A stretch of 64,000 nucleotides of DNA from Rhynchopus sp. YZ270_cl-10 (GCA_964035575.1 OZ037875.1:1240001-1304000); one strand, 5' to 3'. Positions 22,176-32,835 are shown, numbered from the stretch's first letter. Program-made: numbers and translations. Notes: generated by a model not told the origin, from the sequence alone.

Positions 22176-22817
22176 ATAAAGCGGTTCCATCTTTGTAGGT
22201 TTGCCTTCCCCCCCACGAGAAAGACCAAGACCCTTTTTTTTTTCCATTTTTTTATTTTTGTAAGGGCAACTCTCTGCCTCTGCGCTACCTTTTGCACTAT
22301 GTGTCGTTTGGTGATGGTTATGTGATATATCCCAGGCATAGACCGAGAAGCTTTGGTGGGAGAGAGAGAGAGAGAGAGATAGAAGGGAAAGACGCTGTGT
22401 TATGTTGCTTGAGGTCGTTAAATGTTGTTAATCTGTACCGTTTTATTTTCTTCTTTTTTTTGATTGGAAAATACTACCTTTTTTGGTAAAAAGATGTGTA
22501 CCAGAGAGGGAGAGACGCATCTGTCGTTTTTTTAGTTTTTATTGGGGTCTTTTTTCCCCCCATGATTTCGAACGGTTTCGACAACACGATACCCAGCAAA
22601 ACACGGTGCCGGATTGGTCTCTATTCTTTTTTTTTTACACTTTTAACGGCAAACAAAGAAATCCCATTTGGGTTGCAAGATTATCCTTCACCCTGGGGGG
22701 AATTTTTTTTTGTTTTGGTTTGGGGGTAAAAAAAAAACAACAAAAATGCTAAAAGGAAGTCAAATAATAGCCCCTCTCCTTTTGTTGCTTTTTTTTTTAT
22801 TGTCTTTCATCTCATGT

Positions 22818-23540
22818 CAGGGCAGGAGCTTGGAATATGGGTTTGGGGCAAAATCGGGTCAAATTCTGTTAAATCGGGTCAGGTCCCGAGCTTTTCCGCC
22901 TTCGGCGGAAAAGCTCTTGTGAAGACAAACACATGCAGAATGAGAAGGCGCGTTTCACAAAATGGTACACGTTGATGATACACAAGTGTTGCACCACCCC
23001 CGCGGAATGCATGTTGCCCTTGACACTGGCGATGATGTCATCAAGGTAGGGTTGCGCAATGGAGGTGTGGAATGTGTGTAGGCCCTCGCCAGTTCAGGTA
23101 CTCTCTCTGGGCAGGTGTCTCCTTCGAGCAAACGTCGGAGGGCGTTCCGTATCCCCGGCAAGACTTGTCACTGTCTGAGCCCCTCTTTTGGTGTGTCACC
23201 CAGCGAGTTGATCCAATATCTGGATCGTCAGCTCGCGCCAGAAACCAACGGCTACGTCGAGTTCGGCATCCCTCTTGGGTTCGGGTTTGATCGGGGTGGA
23301 ACGCGCGTTTGAGGGCATTCTGGCTTCATTGAGCTTCGTGCTCGTCGCGGTGGGGTCACATAGTAGTTCCTCATCCTTCTCAGACCCCCTCATGCGACAA
23401 GTAGAGTACCCTATTTTTTGGATTTTTTCCCTCAAAAATCTATAGTTTTTTTTTTTTTTTTGCCCTGACCCGTTTTTTTCCATGGGGCCGAAGGAAATCG
23501 GGTCAATCTGACCCGATTTAACCCCCAAGCTCCTCCCCTG
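22818..23540. mobile_element. hAT-type nonautonomous transposon with captured coding DNA
   Basis: The left end CAGGGCAGGAGCTTGG and right end CCAAGCTCCTCCCCTG are 15/16 complementary. They are flanked by the direct 8-bp repeat TCTCATGT (22810-22817 and 23541-23548). CAGGG ends and an 8-bp target duplication are hallmarks of hAT transposons. No transposase is present. The interior minus strand reads as spliced-looking host protein: SEKDEELLCDPTATSTKLNE through VGFWRELTIQILDQLAG (about 23390-23200), and YLDDIIASVKGNMHSAGVVQ followed by YHFVKRAFSFCM nearer 22940-23050. Confidence 0.8.
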
Positions 23541-24324
23541 TCTCATGTAGTATGATGTCTGGATGCTCTTAGAGTGAAGGGTAGGGTGCTCAGGTGTCCC
23601 GGTCCTGGCCTACATGGACCACACCACGTCATATCTGCCCAGGTTGCATTTTGCCGCTCTGGGGCCAGAACTGTATGGACACAAATGTGACGGAGGTTCA
23701 GGGAAAAGGGGAAATAGGGGGATGAGTGTCTCTTTCGAACAAAAGCAAGATTGTGCATCGATAGCCATAGCACAACGACAAGGTTCGGAGTGCAGTCGAC
23801 CGGGAGCCTCTCGCGCAGTCCTATCCATCAGCTCCCTGATGTGGAGGGAGGTGGCGGTTCTCCGCAGCGTCCCCCTCGGTCCTCCTGTTGTACACTGCCA
23901 GTCCACACTCCTGAAGTACGCAGTGCATTATCTCCTAGTACTACGCGGATGTGTCCTCCCTCTCAAACACAATGCGTCCCAAAAGGGGGCCTTTTCATAG
24001 AAAAGGCCTTGCGACCCGGGAGGGGTTTTCGACAAAGCGGTCCTTTGAAGCCTTTCTCAACGGTTGTCTCCTCCCTTTCTCGCCCTCCTTTTCTTGCACC
24101 CTGTTGTATGAGCAACGCCTTGAATGATCCGATGGCGGTGTGGTCGTAGGAGTAGGTTCCCTTCATGCCCTCCCCCAACCGCACCCATCACACAGGGCTC
24201 ATGTCCCTGTGTCTGCGATCCTTTCATTGATCTGTCTGATGAGAAGAAGCGGGAGTAGCGCACTATCAGATGTAAACCACGAAAAACGGATTGTAGGACT
24301 ATGGTTTGGGGGCCCACCCCCGGG

Positions 24325-24385
24325 TCATTGTGTACCGGTACCACTACCACAACCTGGCTGTTGTATTTCAAGCCAACATTTTCTT
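24325..24385 (+). repeat. H repeat, copy 2
   Basis: GTCATTGTGTACCGGTACCA, then GGCTGTTGTATTTCAAGCC. Directly upstream of the REX1-B-like gene. Confidence 0.5.
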
Positions 24386-24430
24386 CTTTTTGGCTACACA
24401 AAATCCTCCTCAGTGGACTGCATTGCCCAC

Positions 24431-24500
24431 CCAGGTACACCCAGTCATTTTGTACGCTACACTGTTCACGAGCAGGCTGTTACATTTCAAGACCTTTTTA
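24431..24500 (+). repeat. H repeat, copy 3
   Basis: CCAGGTACACCCAGTC, ACACTGTTCACGAGCAGG, CTGTTACATTTCAAGAC. It ends 55 bp before the REX1-B-like start codon, so it may lie in the 5' leader. Confidence 0.5.
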
Positions 24501-24554
24501 CCTCCACAAACGTTTCAGGAACCAACACCCCACCCCCACCCCCACCCCTCAAAA

Positions 24555-25106
24555 ATGCAAACCGGGGTTCCTTCTATGTGCAACCACACGAAGGCCGTTA
24601 AGGCGCTTCAGGAGAGACGTGCCGATGCTTATTATCGGCTTCACGCATTTTTCACTCCGCAGTTTAGTGGTGGTGGGAACGACGATGCGGCGAGGGCAGC
24701 ACAGCCGCTTCTGCAGGAGGTAGTGGGGGAGCTGCACAGCGAGATGGCGCAGATTTCAACCGAGGTGCGTGCGTTGGAGACAACCCTGAAGGCGAACAAC
24801 ACTGCACCAGAGCTGCACCTTGCGGGCCTGCTCCGCAGCTTGCAGAATATGGAAAAGACAAAACTCGAACTCACCCATACCATGTACCGTTCCAAAGCTA
24901 CCATTGCAGAGTACAACCGCTATGGCGCACGGGACAAAGACGAATGGGAAGCAAACGAAGAGTTTTCCGCCTCAGATATGGAAGGCAAACCTGCGCCGTT
25001 TGATGAAGAGTCGGAAAAGGTGGCCGCATTGCGGAAGAAGCATGATAGGCTGGTCGAGGACATCAACGATACCCTCGATCTCATTGAGGAGATGGGTGAG
25101 CAGTGA
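24555..25106 (+). CDS. REX1-B-like (required for excision) protein
   Basis: Single exon, 183 residues. The N-terminal two thirds fit the REX1-B family, named from the Chlamydomonas REX1 locus needed for excision repair. The matching pattern is ALQERRADAYYRLHAFF, a helix with LLQEVVGELHSEM and ISTEVRALETTLK, then a LAGLLRSLQNMEKTKLELT block. The protein is predicted all-helical without membrane segments. The C-terminal part is acidic and ends in a coiled coil (VAALRKKHDRLVEDINDTLD). I chose ATG 24555 because the frame upstream is low-complexity Pro/His translation of repeats; ATG 24576 is an alternative. XPB, another repair gene, lies 6 kb upstream. The precise biochemical role of the family is not established. 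Confidence 0.65.
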   Translation: MQTGVPSMCNHTKAVKALQERRADAYYRLHAFFTPQFSGGGNDDAARAAQPLLQEVVGELHSEMAQISTEVRALETTLKANNTAPELHLAGLLRSLQNMEKTKLELTHTMYRSKATIAEYNRYGARDKDEWEANEEFSASDMEGKPAPFDEESEKVAALRKKHDRLVEDINDTLDLIEEMGEQ

Positions 25107-25727
25107 AAGAAGGGGGCGTTTTGTGGGGAGAGAGAGAGAGAGAGAAAATAACATAGTGAAGCGTTCTCATATTTATGGCTCTTACCAATGAGGGTGTGGA
25201 GAGGAAACTTAAAAGCAAACAGCGATGGCTCCTAGTAATCGGCGAGTGAACAAAGGCCCAAAGAAGCTGAACAGTGGGGGTAATTTGTTGAGAATGCGTA
25301 GAAGTTTTGTACTCTTGAGGTAAAGCTCTGGCGGACTATTGTGTGGCTCCGCCGGGAGTTGCTGTCCCCATGGGGAAGGGGGGATTTTTTGGCGCACTTC
25401 GGCGGGTAACGAATAATGTGATAGCACGTAAGAAAAGAAGAAGAAAAAGAGGAAAAAAAAAAAGGGGCGAAATGAAATCGTCTCAATACGCAAGATTTTT
25501 CTGAAGATTTTTTTAAATTTAAACTTACCCTTCCCCTTTTTTGCCTAACTTTCAAAACATAAGATTGGGAGGAAAAATGCCTTTATGTTTTTAGTGCAGA
25601 TTTCACAACTTTGGTGATTTATAAAAAAAAAAATGTACCCCACCACACCCCATCCCATTTGCTCTCATCATCCCTGACAACAAAACTTGGAAGCCAGCGC
25701 AGCTGATGCTGTGCGAACGAATATGAT

Positions 25728-25788
25728 AAGGTGACTAAGCACTAGAGGATCAGACTAAGCACGAGAGGCTTAGGGTCATCTTATAAAC
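25728..25788 (+). repeat. Stem-loop repeat, copy 13 (long variant)
   Basis: AAGGTGACTAAGCACTAGAG, then a second ACTAAGCACGAGAGGCTTAG, GGTCATC and TTATAAAC. The internal duplication links it to the 5930 copy; its left flank AACGAATATGATAAGG is shared with the 52906 copy. Confidence 0.75.
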
Positions 25789-26054
25789 TTTTTCTTTACT
25801 TTATCCTCTCTGCATCCTTCAATGTCCCCTTAATATTAGGCACCCTTCAAAACACAGATGTCCTCCACCTCCTCCTCCTCCTATCCCAACACCCTTTAAC
25901 CCATTAACCCCTTTCACGAAAAAAAAAAAATGGTTTCTCTGACATACATACCAAGCAAATCGCCCGTTCTTCGTTTCTGACAATTATTTTAAAAAAAAAT
26001 TCATTTTTTTTTGGCGAATCTTCCTCAATCACCCCTTTTGAACACTTTCACCGT

Positions 26055-26110
26055 ACACCGTACACTGTACACTGTCACGAGGGGGGCTGTTGTATTTCAA
26101 GCCAAGTTTG
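26055..26110 (+). repeat. H repeat, copy 4
   Basis: CCGTACACTGTACACTGTC, ACGAGGGGGGCTGTTGTATT, TCAAGCCAAG. Close to copy 1. Confidence 0.6.
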
Positions 26111-26203
26111 AATTGGAAGCAACTTCCTCCAAAACACCGCGCAAGATAAACGCCGAACACCGCCAAACTCCGCGTCAAAATCAGAGTGGATTTTACAAAA
26201 AAA

Positions 26204-26255
26204 AATAGTGGAGCACACTCTAGGGTGTCTACACTAATACAACCAAGTTTTCAAA
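26204..26255 (+). repeat. I repeat, copy 1
   Basis: AGTGGAGCACACTC, GGGTGTCTACACTAATACAA, CCAAGTTTTC. Other copies are at 50637-50686 (+), 39947-39998 (-) and 58306-58355 (-). Unlike the stem-loop family, this one occurs in both orientations. Confidence 0.7.
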
Positions 26256-26290
26256 AAACAATATTGCCTCCCCTTTAGTAATCTCTTAGA

Positions 26291-29200
26291 ATGTTGGGTG
26301 TGTCTGCAGAGGACGAGGAGATAGATTGCTTGCAAGAGGAGCTTGCGAATTATGTGATTAACAGCACGTCGCATTCTGCAGTAGAGAGGCAGCTGCAGGT
26401 GGAGCAACGCATTGTCCGGCGCAACGTAGGCATTACCGAATCGCTTCGCCGATTTGATGAAGCGCACGGTGCGAACCTCCCGCGCCGCTCCTCGGCTCGT
26501 ACTGTTCGCGCGCAGTCTCTTAGTTTGGTGCCGATACCACCGCAGGTTCGCCCGCAGTCTGCTGTGCAAGATGGTGCTGATATGCCACACAAAGTATGCT
26601 CTCAAATGCAAGAACGAAAGCTGCGGCAACAGCTTGCGGAGGCGACGGAAACATACGTCCGCCAGAGAGAGGCGATCCGGGTGCAGGAGGAGCGTTACGA
26701 AGGGGAGCTGTTGGTGCTGTCGTCGCAGAAGCGGTCGAGAAGGGCGTCGGCAGCGATTCCTCAGGTGATTGAGAAGTTGAAGAATAAGACGCGTTGCATT
26801 CAACGATTCTGCAGCGCTGCAGCACGACGGAGGGAGGCAAAGGAATGCGATCTCATGTCCTCATATGACGTTGCCTCCGGCCGCCCTCTCCGAGCCGACG
26901 CGCTCACCCGCCCCTCCAATCCCGCAACGGTAGTCGCAACCGGCTCCGTCCCCCCAGACGTCGCAGACGCAGTCATCAAAGTAGCGGTCACTCTCCATGG
27001 TGTCATCCTACCTCATAAAACGATTCTTATTGTGTTGTTCTCATCAATGTGCAGTGCATATCAGTGGACAAGAAAAGCGCAGCACCTTCTTCGAACAAAA
27101 GGCTGGGGGACCACAGTGTTGAAAGAGCACGGAGGAACACCGCAACTCACCTTTGGAATGTCATATGGGCCTGCGGAGACGATTCTCACTGCGGCATCAC
27201 CGTATTCACACCCGGTAGTGGCGACTGCGGTGAGATATGAACGCGCTGCGAGAGTAGGGGAGGTGGTGATGTGCCGTGACGCGGCTGCAGAGCTCGATTC
27301 ATTTCGACGTTCAATCCATGAACCAATGTTCGCAGACTGCATGCTCGCAAGCTATGCTGAGGGCACCTGCCTCGCACTACGTGACATGCCCCCTCGAGCA
27401 CGCACCTCCACCACCCACGTCAGGCAGATATCCCCCTTAGATGAGCACGCCTCTCGTCTAGAATGTACACTAATGAGTCTCGAAGACCAGCACCTCGCTG
27501 TCAAGGCGCCCACCGGGACAGTGACCATCGCATTCACAGACATACAAAGCAGCGTGCAGCTCTGGGAGACCTATGCGCATTCTATGAAGGCCGCGCACGA
27601 AATGCACAACGACACACTCCGCAGCCTTCTCGAAATCCACAGCGGCTACGAAGTGAAGAACGAAGGCGACGCCTTTATGGTAGCGTTCTCCGATGTGGTG
27701 GACGCTATGGAGTGGTATGAATCTCTTATTTTTTGTCAAAAAAAAAAAGAGGCAAATTTCTGACTTCTGTTTAACCTATTAGCCACTAAGGGGGGTGGGG
27801 GTTTTTTTCCCGTTTTTTGTTTTGGAATCATTTGAGTGTTTCTGGGTCAAAACTGGGGCGATGGTGCATTTTATGGTCTTCGGGGACTTCTGCGGTTCTG
27901 AGAATCAAAATCAAAAAAATCGCATTCGTTCCGAGTCGAAAAAAAAACTCGGCCCGAGTCGGCCCGACTCGGGTCCCGTCGGCCCCCCCACAGTAAAATC
28001 TTTTCCAAAAAAAAAAAAAAAACCAAAAAAAAAAAAAAAAAAACCCAAAAAAAAAAAACCAAAAAAAATTCGACTCGGCCCGACTCGGGCCGACTTTTTT
28101 TTGAGTCGGGCCGAGTTTTTTCGACTCGGCCCGACTCGGGCCGACCCTGAAAAAAAAATTTTTCAAAAAAAAAAATAACGAAAAGTGGTCGGCCCGACTC
28201 GGCCCGACTACCATCTATGTGTTTAAGGGAAAAAATATTTTTTAGAAGTGACCTTTTTTTGGGGGGTCCGGGGGGGCCGGAAATTTTTTTCACCAATTTT
28301 TGCCTACAAAATCGGGAAATTTTTTTTTTGTTTTCGGTTCTTCCGAGTCTGTGCGTGCTGTGATGGGGTCACTTTGCGCTGAGAACTGAGTACTTTTGAC
28401 CTAAAATGCATGTGTCAGTTTTATACAGGCCATTTTCAGGTTTTGTGTGCAAAATATGGTCAGTACTTGACTTTGAAGGAAAAATGCAAAGTGAACGTGG
28501 GAGCAGTTTGCATAGCTGCGAACTTTGCTGCATGTTGTGACCCACCATTTGACGGACGGAGCTCGTAGAACCCAATGAGGAGTGAGAAAGAAGGACATGG
28601 TCAAATAAAAAAGTAGCGTACCGTGCGCCTGCGGCGCAAGCTTGCATTCCACCCTCCCCATGACATAGCTTGGCTGTAAAACAAAGTGCATTTTTAAGCG
28701 CAATTTTTTGAAATGTTGCGTACCGTGGCTTCGCCAGAACGCAGTTTTCTCGAAGTCTTCTTGCTCTTGAACATTGCAAGTCGGAAAATGGGATACTCTC
28801 GCACGGGTTTTGGAGGCTGCGGTCGTTGCACTCCCGTCTTCCGTTGTTTGTTGTTGAACGAGGATTCTCTCTCTTGGACCACATCTACGCAAAGAGACGC
28901 CACCTCCTTTCTCACAGCACTATTGAGAAGCTGATGATTCTTCATGAACAGGCACCCGAGTTTAACACCGAAGAGATGAGGAATATTCTTGAACACGCTG
29001 TTGTCCTGTTTCTCAGCGACAAGCGTCACAGGTTCAAGAGAAAACGGAGGGCGGAGGAGTTGGAAGACTTTGCTTCCCCCGTCTTTGTTTCCGGAATTGA
29101 GCTTATGAGGACCTTTTTCGCGCGCAGCGCGTATGTTCGAAACGTATCGTGGGTATGATTTTCACCACCAGCCATGGACCAAGGTCGAAAAATGTCTGAT

Positions 29201-31548
29201 TCCTGTGTAGAAAAACCCGTAAAAAAACCGGAATTCCAAGCCCGAAAGTGCGATTTTTGTAGCTGTTTAGCGTCAGGCCTGCTCTAACACAATGGGTGGG
29301 AAAATTTTTTTTACCCCCCCTTTTTACAATACATAAGCACTACATAAGAACTACACAAATATGACTTTTTTTTTGGGGCGTGCCACACCACTTTTGAAAA
29401 AAAAAAAATTGTCTCAGACGCAGGTGCTGATTAATGTGCCCATATATGGGCACCTAGTGGCTAATAGGTTAAAAAAATGCTAAGATTTTTATCTACCAAA
29501 TTTCAATCATTCACAACACAAACAATTCTCACAGGTGTATGTCCGTCCAACACAAACTGCTTGAACTGAACTGGCCCTCTGACCTCCTTTCCACACAAGG
29601 TGTAGAGGACGTTGTACAGGACGATGTAACGCTCTTTCATGGTCTACGGGTGCGTATGGGGTTTACCACTGGAGAGCCTGAATGCACGGTCGACCCTGTG
29701 ACTGGGAGGATGGACTACTTTGGGCCTATGGTCAACCTAGCGGCGCGCATCTCTGGGCAGGGGAAAGGGGGTGAAACGATTATAGGTTCACAGGCCATGG
29801 CAGCGTTACGTCAGAAGCAAGGGCTGCCTGCCCCTGACGTTGTTGTGACTGGGAAGGGGACAAAGATATTGAAGGGGATCTCAAAGGAGGAGACGATGTT
29901 CCAACTCTTCCCACGCACCCTCGCACGGCGAAAGGAGGTTCAGGTGAAGTCCGAGAAAAAGAAAAACGTTTGGAACAACATTCTCTCCTCACGCCCAAAA
30001 CGACAGAAAAAGGTTCTCGACGCAGCAAAGCAGACCAGCCTCCTGGAGCTTGAGAAGCGAGCACCCAAAATATTTCTTCGAAACCGCCAACTCCTCCGCA
30101 CACTTGAATCCCGAGAAAAGGTGTTCATGCGCACTGAAGACCACTCCACGCTCTCTATCCCCCCTACTGGGTCTGTTTCCCTCGTCTTCACCGACATTCA
30201 AAGCAGCACTCTCATCTGGGACACCGTGCCCAACGTTATGGAAAAGGTATTGGAACTCCACAACCGGCTCCTCCGCGACCTTATCTCTGAGTACGATGGC
30301 TACGAGGTGAAGACGGAGGGCGATGCTTTCATGGTAGCCTTCCGTGGCCCTGAGAAGGCGCTGGCCTGGTGTGTCGCCGCTCAGCACACCCTCCTCAACG
30401 CGCGCTGGCCAAAGGCGTTGAACACCATACAAGAATGCTGCGATGTCTTCGCGCAACCCGAGGACACATCCCTCCCAGAACGCTGTATCTTCTCAGGCCC
30501 CCGCGTCCGCATGGGGTTTAACACTGGAGAGCCAATGTGTGAGGTGGACTCTGTAACACACCGTATGGACTATCTAGGTCCTATCGTGAACAACGCAGCC
30601 CGCGTTAGCAGCAACGGCGCTGGAGGTGAAATAGTTATTGGTCATGAAGCGTACACAAAGCTTCTCAAATTAGATGACGCTTTGGATGGGACCGTCTTCC
30701 GTGATGTCCATATTCACAGTCTCGGAGAAGTTGTGTTAAAAGGCATTGCCAAACCTGAACCCCTCTATTCAATGGTCCCAGAGTACCTTAGGGAGAGGAG
30801 AAAATCATGGAAAGAAAAAAGCGTTGCCCTTCCGAACAAAACCGGCCGAGATGTTCTCGCAAAGTTTCAAAACGCGACATACAGTGGTGAAAAGGTTGCA
30901 AAAAGCACGGCAGAGCTTCAAGCAATACACACTAACCATATGGGGCACGTTAAAAAGGCGCATGACCTGCATGGACGTCCTTTTCATGATCTCAATCCGA
31001 CGGAGGTGGTGGATTTTTTTGAAAATGTGCACATTGTAGTAAAGGCTGTGGGGTACTTTGTGAAGCTCCTATTGGAAGGGGAAGAGACCTCCGGGGCAGC
31101 GTTTAAGAGAGATTTGGAGGAGTCGATTACAAAGCTGCAGGCTGCGTACCTACCGCAAGGGGAGCATGGTATGAGTGTCAGCGGGGTGAATCGGCAGCGA
31201 ATCCGGAGTTTGAAGCAAACGATAAGCAGCATTCGTGCCTTTTCGGGGAAGGGGCTCGATACGGCGATGCCTAGCACTCCATTGGAAACATCCCGCAGGG
31301 TGTCTGCGTCGCGTCGCAACTCTACAGTTCACAATGCGGGCCATAGAAGGCGGAGTTCAACTATAAAAACCGCCTCCCCCGGTGTAGGGAGGGAGAGGCG
31401 TGGTTCATTTGCCACCCCCGTGCTCCCGCGTGATGCGCTTGCTTCGGGTACCTTCGGAGACTTCGCGGAATCCTCCCTCCAACGCGTAACCGGAGGAGGT
31501 GCGCGAGGCAGAGCGCACAGTATTAAACGAAAGGCCTCAATAAGCTAA
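26291..31548 (+). CDS. Soluble tandem-domain class III adenylate/guanylate cyclase
   Basis: Exons are 26291-27714 and 29535-31548 (1145 residues). The phase-2 junction gives DAMEWCMSVQHKLL, matching ALAWCVAAQHTLL of the second domain, which fixes the splice. An N-terminal coiled region and a degenerate cyclase-like region (about 215-360) precede two full catalytic domains. Domain 1 has FTDIQSS (Asp417), EVKNEGDAF (Lys456, Asp460) and VNLAAR (Asn542, Arg546). Domain 2 has FTDIQSS (Asp695), EVKTEGDAF (Lys734, Asp738) and VNNAAR (Asn827, Arg831). Metal-binding and transition-state residues are thus present in both; the Lys favours ATP, so cAMP is the likely product. No membrane helix or signal peptide is clear. 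The basic C-terminal tail has RRNS, RRSS, RRGS and RKAS sites, and RRAS occurs near residue 155, suggesting PKA feedback. The 1.8-kb intron holds a transposon. Confidence 0.92.
28548..28745 (+). repeat. G repeat, copy 1
   Basis: Starts near GGACGGAGCTCGTAGAACCC, continues GCGTACCGTGCGCCTGCGGC, CATGACATAG and TTGGCTGTAAA, and ends TTGCGTACCGTGGCTTCGCC. The same order occurs at 41618-41810 and, with an altered middle, at 56950-57140. Two GCGTACCGTG words are each followed by a small hairpin (TGCGCC-TGC-GGCGCA and TGGC-TTC-GCCA). Confidence 0.8.
28790..29060 (+). pseudogene. hAT transposase C-terminal dimerisation fragment
   Basis: A short + frame reads FVVERGFSLLDHIYAKRRHL, then SHSTIEKLMIL, which fits the hAT C-terminal signature (ERxFS, then a run ending NRLS followed by xTLxxLxxI). 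Only this end of a transposase is present, truncated at its 5' side and running into a basic KRHRFKRKRR tail. It lies within the TTAA-flanked element, so it is either a nested insertion or part of its cargo. Confidence 0.45.
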
Positions 31549-31707
31549 CCCCTTTGTGAATTATTTGTGTTTCCACAAAAATAATTCAAAGTTTTGTGAA
31601 AAGAATGAATCTCCCCTTTTAGTTTAGACCATTCTGAGTAGAATGTAAAGTGTTTGAGATGATTTTTGTAAAAATAGAATTGCAGAAGGAGAGGTGGGGG
31701 TAAAAAA

Positions 31708-32835
31708 ATGATGGATGTGACCTTTGTGCTGGAAGAGTCAGGCGCAACTGCGACAGTGGAGGTGCCGTGCGACGCAAACGTTGCAGAGGCGAAGAGGGTT
31801 GCGTGCACAGAGTTTGCTGTCTCGCCTGCGTCTGTCGAGGTGCGCATTGGCACTGAGGTGGTGGACGGGACGTGCCGTCTGCAGGACACTGCGATTGGTG
31901 CAGGGGTGCAGGTCGTGCTTTCGTACATCCCCATTTCGGACATTCTGTGTCCTGCGGAGTTCGACATGCCAAGAGGCACTTCCTCTTTGACTCAAACAAG
32001 CCCCACATGCACCTGGGCGCTGTCATGCTGTGGCACGCTTTGCGTCATTAGGTACGTCTCGGGTTCCATTGCTGGCTTCGACACAGCGACCTTCGAGACT
32101 GCCTTCTCCTTTCCCATGAACGCAGGGTGGTCTGACGAAGATGTGTACAGCCCACCCGCCATCTCGCACTGCAAGACACGCTGCTACGTGCCGTGCGGGG
32201 GTCGCTTTGCTGATGTATACCTACCAGAAGGGAGACTGTGCCGCTTCGTCCCCGCCGCTTCAAATGCACTGTTCGCAGCAGGGAGGGTCGTTGTTTCCCA
32301 ACACACCAACGGGCTTTCTGTGTTCGATGAGGACCTGATGTTACTGCACTCTCTCGCACATAAGGAGTGTGAGGACGTGGTGCTGTCGAAGTGCGGCAAG
32401 CGGGTGGTGACATCTTCCTCCTTTGGGAGGAATGCACGTGTCTGGGACACCGACACAGGGTGTGCTGTGGCATGTGTGCCTGCTGCAGAGAACTATCCTG
32501 CAGTGGCGTTGGTGCCGTACTCTATGCGGTTTGCTGTGGTGGCGGAGGACGGTGTGCGTGTCTACGAGGATAGTGACGTTGTCAGCATGTTTTCTGTCGA
32601 TGGCTACATCCGGCGCATGCAGTTCACCCCATGTGGCAGGTACGTCTTGGTGCAGATAGGTGACAACAGATGCAGCCTGCACCAGTATGATGTCGCAACG
32701 CTGTCGTGTGTGCTTGTGATCCCGGGCAATTATGACCACCCCTTCACAGTCTCGCCATGTTCACGTTTCGTCGTTTTCCAGTCTTCCACCAGAGACAGAA
32801 TAGTGTCAAGACATCTGCACCCCCACAATGAATGA
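31708..32835 (+). CDS. Ubiquitin-like/beta-propeller protein, paralogue 1
   Basis: Single exon, 375 residues. Residues 1-75 look like a ubiquitin-like beta-grasp fold: MDVTFVLEESGATATVEV, a helix (VAEAKRVACTEF), then VEVRIGTEVVDGTCRLQD and IGAGVQVVL. The rest is repeating beta-strand units of WD40 type, with CGKRV, ARVWDTDTG, CGRYVLVQ and HQYDVATL blade words, probably seven degenerate blades. No membrane segment or known catalytic motif is present. It begins 160 bp after the tandem cyclase. Paralogues are at 33267, 48489 and 51247. Start ATGATG at 31708; both ATGs are possible. The role is unknown; the architecture suggests a scaffold or substrate adaptor. Confidence 0.8.
   Translation: MMDVTFVLEESGATATVEVPCDANVAEAKRVACTEFAVSPASVEVRIGTEVVDGTCRLQDTAIGAGVQVVLSYIPISDILCPAEFDMPRGTSSLTQTSPTCTWALSCCGTLCVIRYVSGSIAGFDTATFETAFSFPMNAGWSDEDVYSPPAISHCKTRCYVPCGGRFADVYLPEGRLCRFVPAASNALFAAGRVVVSQHTNGLSVFDEDLMLLHSLAHKECEDVVLSKCGKRVVTSSSFGRNARVWDTDTGCAVACVPAAENYPAVALVPYSMRFAVVAEDGVRVYEDSDVVSMFSVDGYIRRMQFTPCGRYVLVQIGDNRCSLHQYDVATLSCVLVIPGNYDHPFTVSPCSRFVVFQSSTRDRIVSRHLHPHNE

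Larger units (their letters stand above)
20099..24554. other. Transposon-rich island between GcvH and the REX1-B-like gene
   Basis: Contains two inverted-repeat elements (20272-21544 and 22818-23540), a C repeat at 22070, H repeats near 21826, 24325 and 24431, and AT-rich filler. Between 23550 and 24250 the minus strand shows short protein-like frames (for example GTYSYDHTAIGSFKALLIQQ) that do not join into one gene; this may be a decayed minus-strand gene. Confidence 0.5.
25107..26290. other. Intergenic region upstream of the tandem cyclase
   Basis: Holds a GAGAGA run, a stem-loop repeat (25728), an H repeat (26055) and an I repeat (26204) only 35 bp before the cyclase ATG. The rest is AT-rich with no gene. 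The short GC-richer stretch at 25200-25400 has no convincing frame. Confidence 0.6.
27775..29468. mobile_element. TTAA-flanked (piggyBac-like) element inside the cyclase intron
   Basis: The ends CCTATTAGCCACTAAG and its complement CCTAGTGGCTAATAGG (15/16 paired) are each bordered by TTAA (27771-27774 and 29469-29472), the target site of piggyBac transposons. Without it the intron would be about 122 bp, in the normal range here. Inside are GTCGGGCC-rich low-complexity DNA (27940-28220), a G repeat (28548-28745), a hAT-like fragment and a perfect palindrome at 29437-29454. No piggyBac transposase is recognised. Confidence 0.75.

Noticed and set aside
27000-27064. Extra intron in cyclase exon 1 (GTGTCATC...TGCAG)
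   Set aside because: Removal of 55 or 65 bases would break the frame, and the intact frame aligns with a degenerate cyclase-like region.
27937-28220. Arg/Gly-Pro-rich protein from the GTCGGGCC-rich block
   Set aside because: Low-complexity inverted repeats with poly-A inside an intron; frames on both strands have the same repetitive look.
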